Below, piece by piece: positions 8,375 through 16,896 of a DNA stretch of 64,000 nucleotides; the first letter of the stretch is position 1, and each line of letters begins with the position of its first letter. The DNA comes from UBA2970 sp965221075 (GTDB lineage Bacteria > Verrucomicrobiota > Verrucomicrobiia > Limisphaerales > AAA164-E04): positions 620,001 through 684,000 of the forward strand of contig OZ244865.1 in NCBI GenBank assembly GCA_965221075.1, given 5' to 3'. Position numbers and translations under genes: made by a program. Under the pieces are notes generated by a model. It was given only the letters and a program-made list of their open reading frames with translations, made no database searches and was not told the DNA's origin.

Positions 8375-9064
8375 ATGAACCAGCGGGGACATCCCTGTGC
8401 CGCCGTCCGGGCCGGGGCCGGAGCCTTCACCCTGATCGAACTGCTGGTGGTGATCGCGATAATCGGCATCCTGGCCGGGATGCTGCTGCCTGCGCTGGCC
8501 AAGGCGAAGGAGAAGGCCAAGCAGGCGAAATGCCTCAGCAACCTCAAGCAGGTGGGGCTCTACACCATCTTCTACGCGGATGCCTACGACGGGCTGGTGC
8601 CCATCGACGATCTGCTCGACACCAACTTCAGCTGGGGCGAAAAGGTGGGAGAATTCCAGAGCGGCGAACCCAGCGACGTGTTCGTCTGCCCCTCCTATCC
8701 CCCACGCGTCTTCCACGACTGGTACGAAACCTACGGCGTGTGGAGGGATCCTCCCGCCGAGGCCGTGGTCGAGCGGGGGAATCTGGGCAACGTCAGCCTG
8801 GTCAACCTGCACAGCGTGCAGAATCCCACCGAGTACACCCATCTGGTCGATACCACCAGCCAGGGAAGGCGGGGGAGGGAGGCCACCCAGTTCCACTTCT
8901 TCGAGAAGGCCAAGGAGGACGAGGTTCACGCCCGCCACAACGGAAAGGCGCTCTGCTGGTTTCCCGACGGCCATGTGAGCGCCTTCGGCCCCTACGAGCT
9001 GGCCGACCGTTTCGGGATCGACGCGCTGCACGGCCAGGACACCAAGGCTGGATACTTCGAGTAA
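8375..9064 (+). CDS. Prepilin-type N-terminal methylation-motif protein
   Basis: A 229-residue type II/IV pseudopilin-like protein. The short basic leader ends ...AGA, and processing is expected before FTLIELLVVIAIIGILAG, with Glu at +5 of the mature form. It is followed by MLLPALAKAKEKAKQ and CLSNLKQVGLYTIFYADAYDG, typical of the large verrucomicrobial/lentisphaeral families of such proteins. The C-terminal region contains HNGKALCWFPDGHVSAF, the H-X9-DG motif of these families. It is probably exported to the envelope through a type II-like system; its individual role is unknown. The stop overlaps the next ATG (TAATG). Confidence 0.9.
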   Translation: MNQRGHPCAAVRAGAGAFTLIELLVVIAIIGILAGMLLPALAKAKEKAKQAKCLSNLKQVGLYTIFYADAYDGLVPIDDLLDTNFSWGEKVGEFQSGEPSDVFVCPSYPPRVFHDWYETYGVWRDPPAEAVVERGNLGNVSLVNLHSVQNPTEYTHLVDTTSQGRRGREATQFHFFEKAKEDEVHARHNGKALCWFPDGHVSAFGPYELADRFGIDALHGQDTKAGYFE

Positions 9065-9756
9065 TGAACCGGTTCAGGCCCTGGCTGGCCGGAGGACTGC
9101 TCCTGGCGGCCGCGGCGCTGCTGCTGCGCCAGTTCCCGCTGATCGACTTCGAGAAGAGGGAGGCCAGAGGGGATCGGACCGAGGCCCTGCGGGCCCTGGC
9201 CGCGCATGTCGCTGCCCAGAACGACCCCGGGGGATGCGTGGTGGTCCTCTCCAATCCCTACGCCGAGGCCGCCGGGGGTTCCATCCTCGCCTTCGAGAAG
9301 GCCGGCATCGAGGGGCTGCGCAAGGGCTTCCCCCCTGGTACCCGGATCGAGATCGTCCATCCCGACATCCGGCCCGAGTTCCGGGACGATCCGGGCAGGG
9401 CTCCCATTCCCGACACCACTACGCCCCTGAGCTACCTCATGGAGGCCGGATCGCTGGAGCGGATAGCCGTGCAGCATCCCGACTGCTCCCTATGGGTGAG
9501 CCTGGTGGGCCTGCCCGCGGGGATCGGCAGCCTCGGGCTGTGGCGGGGGGAGGGGGGAGTCCGCTTCGCCCTGCTCGAACCGGACCTGCGCTTCCTGGGC
9601 GCTCCCGGCAAGGCGGCCGAGGCCTTCCGGAGCGGGAGGATCGCCGCTGCGGTCTTCTCGCGGCAGGGGAAGACGCTGATCGTGGACGCCGGCAACGTGG
9701 AGAAGACGCTCGTCGAGCAGCCCCAGCTCCTCGGCTTCAAGCGGAGCCGCCGATGA
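9064..9756 (+). CDS. Hypothetical membrane-anchored protein
   Basis: A 230-residue protein of unrecognised family. The N-terminus has a hydrophobic segment (about 8-23, WLAGGLLLAAAALLLRQ), suggesting a signal anchor with the rest outside the membrane. No catalytic motif is recognised. The start ATG overlaps the stop of the prepilin-like gene (TAATG), so the two are almost certainly co-translated; it may be an accessory of that pseudopilin-like protein. The frame stays open well upstream, but that part lies over the prepilin gene and is not coding. Confidence 0.7.
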   Translation: MNRFRPWLAGGLLLAAAALLLRQFPLIDFEKREARGDRTEALRALAAHVAAQNDPGGCVVVLSNPYAEAAGGSILAFEKAGIEGLRKGFPPGTRIEIVHPDIRPEFRDDPGRAPIPDTTTPLSYLMEAGSLERIAVQHPDCSLWVSLVGLPAGIGSLGLWRGEGGVRFALLEPDLRFLGAPGKAAEAFRSGRIAAAVFSRQGKTLIVDAGNVEKTLVEQPQLLGFKRSRR

Positions 9757-9768
9757 GCGGCGGGGAAG

Positions 9769-9842
9769 TGGAGCGGGTGGAGGGAATCGAACCCTCGTCG
9801 CCAGCTTGGAAGGCTGGAGCTTTACCACTAAGCAACACCCGC
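9769..9842 (-). tRNA. tRNA-Gly (anticodon UCC)
   Basis: On the reverse strand a complete cloverleaf is visible. The acceptor stem GCGGGTG/CACCCGC pairs perfectly, the D-loop contains TTAGTGGTA, the anticodon loop is CTTCCAA with TCC flanked by CCAGC/GCTGG, and the T-arm is GAGGGTTCGATTCCCTC. The discriminator base is U, and CCA is encoded (9769-9771 on the plus strand as TGG). Confidence 0.95.
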
Positions 9843-9854
9843 AGCGGGGCTCCC

Positions 9855-9883
9855 AGGCTGGCGCCGTCCGAGGGCCCTGTCAA
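9855..9883 (-). promoter_or_regulatory. Promoter of tRNA-Gly
   Basis: Reverse-strand consensus -35 TTGACA (9878-9883), 17-nt spacer, -10 CAGCCT (9855-9860). The mature tRNA 5' end lies 12 nt beyond the -10. This is the best -35 in the window and helps calibrate the unusual -10 used elsewhere. Confidence 0.6.
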
Positions 9884-9907
9884 TCCGGTGTTGGATATCG
9901 CCGTGCT

Positions 9908-11266
9908 GTGAAAGACCTCCTTCTCAGGGGAGGGCGCCTGGTGGATCCGGCCAACGAGATCGACTCCCAGTGCGATCTGCTCGTGCGCGAGGGCAGGGTG
10001 GAGGCGGTGGGAAGGGGGCTGGAGCCCTCCATGCCGGTGCGCGAGATCGACTGCCGGGGGCTGGTGGTTGCGCCGGGCCTGGTGGATGCCCACGTGCACT
10101 TCGGCGAGCCGGGCCAGGTGGCCCGAGAGACCATCGGCAGCGGCAGCGAGGCCGCGGCCCGGGGGGGCTTCACCACCGTGGTGTGCATGCCCGACACACG
10201 GCCGGTGATCGACACGGCGGGCACGGTGGCCCTGATCCGGGACCGGGTCGCAGAAGGCTCCCGCATACGCATCGAGATCGCGGGGGCCATCACCCGCGGG
10301 CTGGCCGGCGAGGAGCTGGCGCCGGCCGGCTCCCTGAGCAGGGCGGGGGTGGTGGCCATCTCCGACTCGGGGCACGGCACCCAGAACAGCGAGGTCATGC
10401 GCCGCGCCCTGGAGTACGCCCGCATGTTCGGCCTCCCGGTGCTGGGCCACTGCTGCGACCGGGATCTGGCCAAGGAGGGGCTGATGCACGAGGGGTACTG
10501 GAACCTGGTGCTGGGCCTGCCCGCCTGGCCCTCCTCGGCCGAGGAGATCATGGTGGGGCGCAACATCCAGCTGGCGGAGCTGACCGGCACCCATGTGCAC
10601 TGCCTCAACATCAGCACCGAGGGCAGCGTCCGCCTGCTGAGGGAGGCCAGGGAGCGGGGAGCGCCGGTCAGCGGAGGCACCTGCCCCCACTACCTGATCC
10701 TCACCGACGCCGCCCTGGCCGGCAGCCGGGCCTACGGCCAGGAGGATGGCCGCCGGTGGAGGGAGGCCTGCGGGGATCTGCCCGAGTGGTTCTCCTACGA
10801 CACCCGCTTCAAGACCAGCCCCCCCCTGCGCTCGGCCGCCGACGCCGAGGCCGTCGCCGAGGGGCTCGGCGACGGCACCCTGGAGATGATCTACAGCGAC
10901 CACTCCCCCCATTCCGACTACGAGAAGGAGGTCGAGTTCGACGCCGCCCCCTTCGGCGTCACCGGCCTGGAGACCACCCTGTCGCTGGGCCTGATGGCCC
11001 TCTACCATCCCGGGCGCCTCTCCCTGAGCGGACTGGTCGCAGCCCTCTCCTGCGCTCCCAGCCGCATGCTCGGCCTGGACCGGGGCCACCTGGCCGCCGG
11101 CCAGCCGGCCGACGTGGTGGTCTTCGATCCCGACCGGGAGCGGATCTTCGACCGCACCCTCAGCAAGGGGAAGAACTCCCCCTTCCTGGGATGGAACCTG
11201 AAGGGAGTCTGCCTGATGACCCTGGTGGAAGGGGAGGTGGTCTGGCAGGACCCCTCGCTTGCATGA
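9908..11266 (+). CDS. Dihydroorotase-like amidohydrolase (class I type)
   Basis: A 452-residue cyclic amidohydrolase. The pyrimidine-pathway dihydroorotase reaction (carbamoyl-aspartate to dihydroorotate) is the closest family match: DAHVHFGEPGQ (about 51-61), ARGGFTTVVCMPDTRPVID, VMRRALEYARMFGLPVLGHC, LAELTGTHVHCLNISTEGSV, SDHSPHSDYEK and FGVTGLETTLSLGL. Oddities: the substrate-binding Arg of the usual HVHLREPG is Gly here (HVHFGEPG), and the SDDG segment reads SDSGHGT. It may therefore act on a different cyclic amide. The GTG start gives the family N-terminus (KDLLLRGGRLVDP). The stop overlaps the methyltransferase ATG (ATGA). No pyrB is adjacent. Confidence 0.8.
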   Translation: MKDLLLRGGRLVDPANEIDSQCDLLVREGRVEAVGRGLEPSMPVREIDCRGLVVAPGLVDAHVHFGEPGQVARETIGSGSEAAARGGFTTVVCMPDTRPVIDTAGTVALIRDRVAEGSRIRIEIAGAITRGLAGEELAPAGSLSRAGVVAISDSGHGTQNSEVMRRALEYARMFGLPVLGHCCDRDLAKEGLMHEGYWNLVLGLPAWPSSAEEIMVGRNIQLAELTGTHVHCLNISTEGSVRLLREARERGAPVSGGTCPHYLILTDAALAGSRAYGQEDGRRWREACGDLPEWFSYDTRFKTSPPLRSAADAEAVAEGLGDGTLEMIYSDHSPHSDYEKEVEFDAAPFGVTGLETTLSLGLMALYHPGRLSLSGLVAALSCAPSRMLGLDRGHLAAGQPADVVVFDPDRERIFDRTLSKGKNSPFLGWNLKGVCLMTLVEGEVVWQDPSLA

Positions 11267-11850
11267 CCGGGCCGACCGACTGGGACGCCCGCTACCGCAG
11301 CGGGGACCATCCCTGGAACCACGGCGAGGCCTCGCCGGGACTGGAGGACTTCCTCCGGGAGACCCCTCCCCAGGTCTCCACCGTCTGCGTTCCCGGCTGC
11401 GGCCTGGGCCACGACGTCCGCTGCTTCGCCCGCCACGGCTACCAGGCAACCGGGCTGGACATCTCCCCCACCGCGGTGGGCTGGGCCCGGGAGGGATCCC
11501 GGGATGGCGGGGGGGAGTTCCGGGTGGGCGACTTCCTGGAGGACGAGCCCGGGCGGGGCTTCGAGCTGGTCTTCGAGCACACCCTCTACTGCGCCATCCG
11601 GCCCGAGGAGCGGAGCCGCTACGCCGAGGCCGTGGTCCGCTGGCTGCTTCCCGGAGGGATCTACCTGGCCAACTACTACCTTCTGCAGGAGGAGGGGGGG
11701 CCTCCCTTCGGCGCCACGCGGGAGGAGGTGCTGGACCGGTTCTCACCCCGCTTCCGGCTGGAGCGGCAGTGGGAGCCCCGGTCCTGGCCGCACCGCAAGG
11801 GCCTGGAGTGGATGGCCCTCTGGCGGCTCGAAGAGCCCGGGGAGGCCTGA
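11263..11850 (+). CDS. TPMT-like SAM-dependent methyltransferase
   Basis: A 195-residue class I methyltransferase of the thiopurine/thiol-halide methyltransferase family. The N-terminal WDARYRSGDHPWNHG (about 7-21) and VCVPGCGLGHDVRCFARHGY (SAM-binding motif I, about 43-62) are diagnostic, followed by GLDISPTAV and FELVFEHTLYCAI. Family members methylate small thiols, halides or thiocyanate; the substrate here is unknown. It is translationally coupled to the dihydroorotase-like gene by ATGA and followed 21 nt later by trmB. Confidence 0.85.
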   Translation: MTGPTDWDARYRSGDHPWNHGEASPGLEDFLRETPPQVSTVCVPGCGLGHDVRCFARHGYQATGLDISPTAVGWAREGSRDGGGEFRVGDFLEDEPGRGFELVFEHTLYCAIRPEERSRYAEAVVRWLLPGGIYLANYYLLQEEGGPPFGATREEVLDRFSPRFRLERQWEPRSWPHRKGLEWMALWRLEEPGEA

Positions 11851-11871
11851 GGGCCCTCCCCTCCCTGCCCG

Positions 11872-12483
11872 ATGAGAAGGATCGAGCCGCTCGGGGAGGG
11901 ATCCCGGATCCACGTGCCGGACTCCTGGCTGGAGAGGCTCTCCCTGGAAGGGCTCTTCGGCTCCCCGGCCCCGGTGGAGGTCGAGATCGGCAGCGGCAGC
12001 GGGGCCTTCCTGGCCCAGTGGGCCGGCCGCCATCCCGGCAGGAACTTCCTGGGGGTGGAGCGGATGCTGGGGCGGATCAGGAAGATGGACCGGAAGTTCT
12101 TCCGGCTGGGGTTGGACAACCTCAGGCTGATCCGCGTCGAGGCCTCCTACCTGGTCGAGCGCCTCCTGCCGCTGCGCTCGGTCCAGGCCTTCCACATATA
12201 CTTCCCCGATCCGTGGCCCAAGCGGCGGCACAGCCGCCGCCGGCTGGTCCAGCCCCGCTTCGTGGCGAGCCTGGGGAGGGCCCTGGCGCCGGATGGGCGG
12301 GTGTTCCTGCGGACCGACGACGCTCCCTACTTCAAGGAGATGCAGAGCGCCTTCGAGGCCGACGGAGGCTTCGAGGCCGGGGAGGGGCTGCCGGGGCTGG
12401 ACGAATGCCGCACCGAGTTCGAGGCCCGCTTCCGGGACCAGGGGATCCCGGTGCTGCGGGCCGGATACCGCAGGCGCCGCTAG
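11872..12483 (+). CDS. trmB: tRNA (guanine-N7-)-methyltransferase
   Basis: TrmB makes m7G46 in the tRNA variable loop using SAM. The 203-residue length is typical. Visible motifs are EIGSGSGAFLAQWA (SAM motif I, about 38-51), FLGVER, and the hallmark IYFPDPWPKRRHSRRRLVQ (about 107-125), followed by FLRTDDAPYF. The stop TAG (12481-12483) overlaps the convergent pheT stop in a shared CTAG. Confidence 0.93.
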   Translation: MRRIEPLGEGSRIHVPDSWLERLSLEGLFGSPAPVEVEIGSGSGAFLAQWAGRHPGRNFLGVERMLGRIRKMDRKFFRLGLDNLRLIRVEASYLVERLLPLRSVQAFHIYFPDPWPKRRHSRRRLVQPRFVASLGRALAPDGRVFLRTDDAPYFKEMQSAFEADGGFEAGEGLPGLDECRTEFEARFRDQGIPVLRAGYRRRR

Positions 12484-14903
12484 CGGATCGAGGCGCCTAG
12501 CTCCCGCTTCAGGGTCTCGGCCAGGGGGGAGTGGATCCGGGACACTTCCTCGTCGGTGAGCGTCCGCTCCCGGTCCCGGTAGATGAAGGCGTAGGCCAGG
12601 CTCTTGCGTCCCTCGGGGATGCCCTTTCCGCGGAAGACGTCGAAGAGCCGCACCGTCTGCAGCTGGGGGCACCGGGCCTTGCGGACCACGTCCAGCACCC
12701 TCTGGTGCGGAACCTCCTCCCCGACCAGAAGGGCCAGGTCGCGGCGGATGGAGGGGAACTGGGGCAGGGGGCGGTGCTTCCCTCCCTGCTTCCCGGGGCG
12801 AAGGAGGGGCCCGCATTCAAGCTCGGCCAGGAAGACCGGCTTCCTCAGGTCGAGGTCCCGGGCCAGGACGGGATTCAGGATGCCGAGGCGCCCGAGGATC
12901 CTCCGGCCCACCTTCAGGAGGCATTCCTCGACGAAGAGGGGATCGGGCTCCGGGAGGCTCTCCCAGCGCACGCCTCCCACGCCCGTCGCCTCGAGCAGGA
13001 TCTCCATCCGCCCCTTCAGGTCGAAGGCGTCGAAGTCCTCCTGCCCTGAATCCTGCGACCAGGACTGGGGATGGCGGCTTCCGGTCAGCGCCAGGGCCAG
13101 CCGCTGCTCCTCGCGCCGCTTCCCCTCCCGGATCCGGAAGGCGGTCCCGATCTCGAAGAGGGCGGCGTCGTGTGTCCCCTGGTGGGCGTTGTGCCGGAGC
13201 GCTTCCAGAAGGCCCGGCAGCAGGCTGGGTCGCAGGATGTCCATCTCGGCGCTCAGGGGATTGGCCAGGGCCACCTTCTCCGCGTCCTGCGGGATTCCCG
13301 GGGCGTCCCCGCTGATCAGCGTCTGGGCCTGGATCTCGAAGAGACCCATGCCGGCCAGAAGGTTCCGGATCCGTCCCAGGGCGTCGTGCACCGGGTCGTG
13401 CTCGTGGGCGCCGATCCCTCCCCTGGGAGGGGTGGCCTCGATCCGGTCCACTCCGTAGATGCGGGCCACCTCCTCGATCAGGTCCGCCTCCCTCTGCAGA
13501 TCCTTGCGGAAGGAGGGGATCGCGAACCGGCAGCTGTCCTTCCCGCCGCGATCCAGGGGCTCGAGCCCCAGGCGCTCCAGGAAGGCGATCTGGTCGGACG
13601 CCGGGATCTCCGCTCCCAGAAGCCTGCAGGTCCGCTCGAAGCGCAGGGGTACGCGGATCGGGACGAAAGGCCCCTCCCGGGCGTCGACGCAGCCAGGGTG
13701 GAGCGACGCTCCGGCGTGCTCGCAGATCAGCCCGGCGGCGCGGCGGCTGGCCCAGCCGGCGATCTCCACCTCCACGCCCCGCTCGTAGCGGTAGGAGGCG
13801 TCGGTGCGGAGCCCCAGGCGTCGAGAGGTACTGCGGATGCTCCGGGGAGAGAAGCATGCGCTCTCCAGGAGCACCTCCCGGGTATCCTCACCGATCTCGG
13901 AGTTGCCCCCTCCCATGATACCTCCCAGGGCCACCGCCTTCTCGGAGTCGGCGATGACCACCGCGTTGCCGGGAAGCCGGCGCTCCTGGCCGTCCAGGCC
14001 GGTGAAGGGCTCCTCCGGGGCCGCTCCCCGCACGATCACCTCGACCTTCCCGTCGGCGCTGCGGGCCAGCAGCCGGAAGTCGAAGGAGTGGAGCGGCTGC
14101 CCCGACTCCATCATCACGAAGTTGGAGATGTCCACCACGTTGTTGATGCTGCGGATCCCGATCTTCTCCAGCAGCCGCCGCAGGGACGCGGGGGAGGGGC
14201 CGACGGACACCTGGCTGAGCAGCCGCGCGGCGTAGCGCGGGCACAGCCGGTGGTCCTCGATCCGCACCCGGACGCTCTCGGCGGCGGGGCTCCCCGACTC
14301 CTGGAGGGCGGGTTCGGGGATCCGCAGGGGGGTCCGGGCCAGGGCCGAGACCTCCCGGGCGATGCCGACGACGCCGTTCCAGTCGGGCCGGTTGGGAGTC
14401 ACTTCCAGGTCGTAGACCCAGTCCTCCTCCTCCTCGCCCAGGTAGGCGGAGAGCGGAGTGCCGGACCGGGCCTCCCTCTCCAGGATCATGAGCCCCTCGG
14501 CATCCTCGCCCAGGCCCAGCTCCCGGCCCGAGCACATCATCCCCTCGGAGACCACCCCCCTCAGCTTCCCCTTCCTGATCTCCAGGGGCTTGTCCTCTCC
14601 CCGGGATGGCAGGGAGTGGCCCGGAAGGATCAGCGGCACCCGGTCGCCGGGCCCGAAGTTGGTGGCGCCGCAGACGATCTGGCGCGTGCCGCTGCCGTCG
14701 TCGACCCGGCAGACCGACAGCCGGTCGGCGTTGGGATGGGGATCCCGGGAGAGCACCTCGGCCACCACCACCCCGTCGTAGGCTCCGCCGGTCGCCTCCA
14801 CGCCCTCGACCTCCAGGCCCAGCATGGTGAGGCGATCCTCGAGTTCCTCGGGGGACCACTCGAAGTCGACGTAGTCCCTGAGCCACCGGTAGGTGATCCT
14901 CAT
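12480..14903 (-). CDS. pheT: Phenylalanyl-tRNA synthetase beta subunit
   Basis: Beta subunit of the (alpha-beta)2 PheRS that charges tRNA-Phe. The 807 residues contain, in order: N-terminal domain (MRITYRWLRDYVDF), tRNA-binding OB fold (about 40-150, DRLSVCRVDDG), B3/B4 editing domain (about 210-390, RSINNVVDISNFVMMESGQP), B5 domain (about 405-480), the catalytic-like core, and the C-terminal ferredoxin-fold anticodon-binding domain (FPSIRRDLALLVGEEVPHQR). The ATG overlaps the pheS stop by 4 nt; the frame remains open into pheS but that is not PheT. Confidence 0.95.
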   Translation of the reverse strand: MRITYRWLRDYVDFEWSPEELEDRLTMLGLEVEGVEATGGAYDGVVVAEVLSRDPHPNADRLSVCRVDDGSGTRQIVCGATNFGPGDRVPLILPGHSLPSRGEDKPLEIRKGKLRGVVSEGMMCSGRELGLGEDAEGLMILEREARSGTPLSAYLGEEEEDWVYDLEVTPNRPDWNGVVGIAREVSALARTPLRIPEPALQESGSPAAESVRVRIEDHRLCPRYAARLLSQVSVGPSPASLRRLLEKIGIRSINNVVDISNFVMMESGQPLHSFDFRLLARSADGKVEVIVRGAAPEEPFTGLDGQERRLPGNAVVIADSEKAVALGGIMGGGNSEIGEDTREVLLESACFSPRSIRSTSRRLGLRTDASYRYERGVEVEIAGWASRRAAGLICEHAGASLHPGCVDAREGPFVPIRVPLRFERTCRLLGAEIPASDQIAFLERLGLEPLDRGGKDSCRFAIPSFRKDLQREADLIEEVARIYGVDRIEATPPRGGIGAHEHDPVHDALGRIRNLLAGMGLFEIQAQTLISGDAPGIPQDAEKVALANPLSAEMDILRPSLLPGLLEALRHNAHQGTHDAALFEIGTAFRIREGKRREEQRLALALTGSRHPQSWSQDSGQEDFDAFDLKGRMEILLEATGVGGVRWESLPEPDPLFVEECLLKVGRRILGRLGILNPVLARDLDLRKPVFLAELECGPLLRPGKQGGKHRPLPQFPSIRRDLALLVGEEVPHQRVLDVVRKARCPQLQTVRLFDVFRGKGIPEGRKSLAYAFIYRDRERTLTDEEVSRIHSPLAETLKRELGASIR

Positions 14904-15934
14904 TCCGGAGAGGGGGCGAACTGGCGCAGGAAGCGCAGGTCGTTCTCGTAGAACAGGCGGATGTCCCCGATCCCGAACCGGATCATGGCGATCCGCTCGA
15001 TCCCGAAGCCGAAGGCCCATCCGGTCCAGACCTCGGGATCCAGGCCGACGTTCTCGAAGACCTTGGGGTGCACCATTCCGCAGCCGGCGATCTCCAGCCA
15101 CTCCCGGCCCATCTTCCGGGTCAGGGGGCTGGAGAAGTCGATCTCCATGCTGGGCTCGGTGTAGGAGAAGTAGTGGGGGCGGAAGCGCAGCCGGACCTCG
15201 TGGCCCAGCAGCTCCCGGAAGACATGGTCCACGGTGCCCTTCAGGTCCCCCATGGTGACGCCCTTGTCCACATGGAGCCCCTCGATCTGGTGGAAGGTGG
15301 GATTGTGGGTGGCGTCGGAGGAATCTCGCCGGTAGACCCTTCCCGGAACCACGATCCGGACCGGCGGAGGCTGCTTCTCGAGGGTGCGGATCTGCACGCT
15401 GGAGGTGTGGGTGCGCAGCAGCGCTCCCTGGCCGTCCTTCAGGTAGAAGGTGTCCTGGGCGTCCCTGGCCGGATGGTCCGGCGGGGTGTTGAGGGCGTCG
15501 AAGCAGTGGCGCTCGTCCTCGATCTCGGGCCCGGTGGCCACCGCGAAGCCCAGCCTGCGGAAGCACTGGACGATCTCCTCGGTAGCCTGGACCAGCGGAT
15601 GTAGGGCGCCCTGCGCCGGACGCCGGCCGGGAAGGCTGAAGTCGGTGCGCCGCCGTGGGCGGCTGGCGGCGATCTCCAGGGCCCGCTGCCGCTCGGCCAG
15701 GCGCTCCTCGAGGAGCGCCTTGGTCCGATGGATGCTACGGCCGGCCTCGGGGCGTTCCTCCCTGGGCAGGGATCCCAGCCCCTTGAGCAGCGAGGTCACC
15801 GGGCCGCGGGAGCCCAGGTACTCGACCCGGATCGCCTGGAGAGCGGCCAGATCCTCCGCCTTCCCGATCCGTTCCCCGGCCTCGTCCTGGAGGTCCTGCA
15901 GGGAGGGGGAAGGCGCTTCCTCGCTTCGGTCCAT
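14900..15934 (-). CDS. pheS: Phenylalanyl-tRNA synthetase alpha subunit
   Basis: Catalytic alpha subunit of PheRS, 344 residues. After an N-terminal coiled-coil region (about 15-90) the class II core shows HPLVQATEEIVQCFRRLGF, DSSDATHNPTFHQIEGL (motif 2 region, about 202-218) and GWAFGFGIERIAMIRFGIGD (motif 3, about 309-328). It lies 24 nt after rplT, and pheT begins within its stop codon, so rpmI-rplT-pheS-pheT form a single operon. Confidence 0.96.
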   Translation of the reverse strand: MDRSEEAPSPSLQDLQDEAGERIGKAEDLAALQAIRVEYLGSRGPVTSLLKGLGSLPREERPEAGRSIHRTKALLEERLAERQRALEIAASRPRRRTDFSLPGRRPAQGALHPLVQATEEIVQCFRRLGFAVATGPEIEDERHCFDALNTPPDHPARDAQDTFYLKDGQGALLRTHTSSVQIRTLEKQPPPVRIVVPGRVYRRDSSDATHNPTFHQIEGLHVDKGVTMGDLKGTVDHVFRELLGHEVRLRFRPHYFSYTEPSMEIDFSSPLTRKMGREWLEIAGCGMVHPKVFENVGLDPEVWTGWAFGFGIERIAMIRFGIGDIRLFYENDLRFLRQFAPSPE

Positions 15935-15958
15935 GGGGTCCGGGAGGGACCGCCGGGA

Positions 15959-16339
15959 TCAGTCGCCGGAAAGGGACGCCGCCTTGGCCTCGAGGGCCTT
16001 GCGGGAATGGGAGACGACCTCGCCGAAGGCGGCCGGGTCGGTGGCCGCCAGGTGGGCCAGCATCTTGCGGTTGATGGCGATGTTGGCCGCCTTGACGCCC
16101 TCCATCAGCCGGCTGTAGGTGATCCCTGCCTCCCGGGCCGCGGCGTTGATCCGGATCTGCCACAGGGCCCGGAACTCGCGCTTGCGGTTCTTGCGGTCCC
16201 GGTAGGCGTACTGGCGGCCGTGATCCAGGGCGTCCTTGGCGTACCGGTAGAGCTTGGAGCGGCGGAACCGGAAGCCCTTGGCGGCCAGGATGGTGCGCTT
16301 GCGGCGTCGGCGCGAGGCTGGCGAGTTGGTGACTCTCAT
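15959..16339 (-). CDS. rplT: 50S ribosomal protein L20
   Basis: Early-assembly 23S rRNA-binding protein. The 126 residues are slightly longer than the usual 117-118. The basic N-terminal extension (RRRRKRTILAAKGFRFRRS) is followed by the globular domain (KREFRALWQIRINAAAREAG, SRLMEGVKAANIAINRKMLA). The start overlaps the rpmI stop (ATGA). In other bacteria L20 represses its own operon by binding the leader RNA. Confidence 0.97.
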   Translation of the reverse strand: MRVTNSPASRRRRKRTILAAKGFRFRRSKLYRYAKDALDHGRQYAYRDRKNRKREFRALWQIRINAAAREAGITYSRLMEGVKAANIAINRKMLAHLAATDPAAFGEVVSHSRKALEAKAASLSGD

Positions 16340-16593
16340 CGGGCTGCGGGCGGGGACGCCTGCCGCTGGCTCCTGGAGGGCTTGCGCCTGGAGAAGGGCA
16401 GGCTGGCGAAGATCCGTCCCTCGTCGGCCCGATCCAGGACCGCGGCCGTTCCCAGGCGGCGGCGCCGCTTGGGGCTCTTGCAGCTGAGCAGGTGCCGCTT
16501 GCCGGACCGGTTGCGGATCACCTTGCCGGAAGCGGTGACCTTGAACCGCTTGGCGACCGACTTGCGGGTCTTCTGGTTTCTAGCGCGACGCAT
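16336..16593 (-). CDS. rpmI: 50S ribosomal protein L35
   Basis: Ribosomal protein L35. The 85 residues exceed the usual 64-66 because of an extra basic, Pro/Ser-rich tail (about 66-85). The core NQKTRKSVAKRFKVTASGK, KRHLLSCKSPKRRRRL and the late I-F-A-S-L-P stretch fit L35. It is the first gene of the operon; infC, which usually precedes it, is not upstream here. A hairpin lies just before the ATG and no clear Shine-Dalgarno is seen. Confidence 0.93.
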   Translation of the reverse strand: MRRARNQKTRKSVAKRFKVTASGKVIRNRSGKRHLLSCKSPKRRRRLGTAAVLDRADEGRIFASLPFSRRKPSRSQRQASPPAAR

Positions 16594-16597
16594 GGGG

Positions 16598-16615
16598 CCC
16601 TGTCGGGCGACAGGG
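16598..16615 (-). promoter_or_regulatory. Hairpin immediately upstream of rpmI
   Basis: A perfect 8-nt inverted repeat (CCCTGTCG-CC-CGACAGGG on the transcript) ends 4 nt before the rpmI ATG. With a realistic loop it forms a 7-bp stem closed by GCCC. It occupies the place of a ribosome binding site and starts about where transcription should begin, so it could control translation of the L35-L20-PheST operon. Confidence 0.55.
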
Positions 16616-16896
16616 GGGGAAACTCTACAGACGCCCGGCCTCCCGGTGCAAGCCCATTCTCGAACTGATCGGAAACCGGGAACCTCGTCCGGCCGGACAT
16701 CCCTGGCTCCCGGGCCACCAGGAGAACTTCGATGTTCCTATGCCCCCCTCCTCCAGTTGGCTGCACATGGGCTGGTGCTGGCGAAGTCCGAAAAGTTCGC
16801 CCACGGTCAACACAAGATTATCTCATTTCAGGTTGCGAAGAGGTGTGGATCGCTCGATCCCTGAGGCATGCGGACTGTGAAGGAGAGAGGAAACTT
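16616..16896. other. Boundary stretch between rpmI and the IS21 remnant
   Basis: About 280 nt. Apart from the rpmI promoter no gene is recognised. The left end of the degenerate IS21-type element must lie here, but no terminal inverted repeat was identified with confidence. Confidence 0.5.
16622..16651 (-). promoter_or_regulatory. Promoter of the rpmI-rplT-pheST operon
   Basis: Reverse-strand TTGCAC (16646-16651), 18-nt spacer, TAGAGT (16622-16627). The predicted +1 falls around 16614-16616, right at the hairpin that precedes rpmI. Confidence 0.5.
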
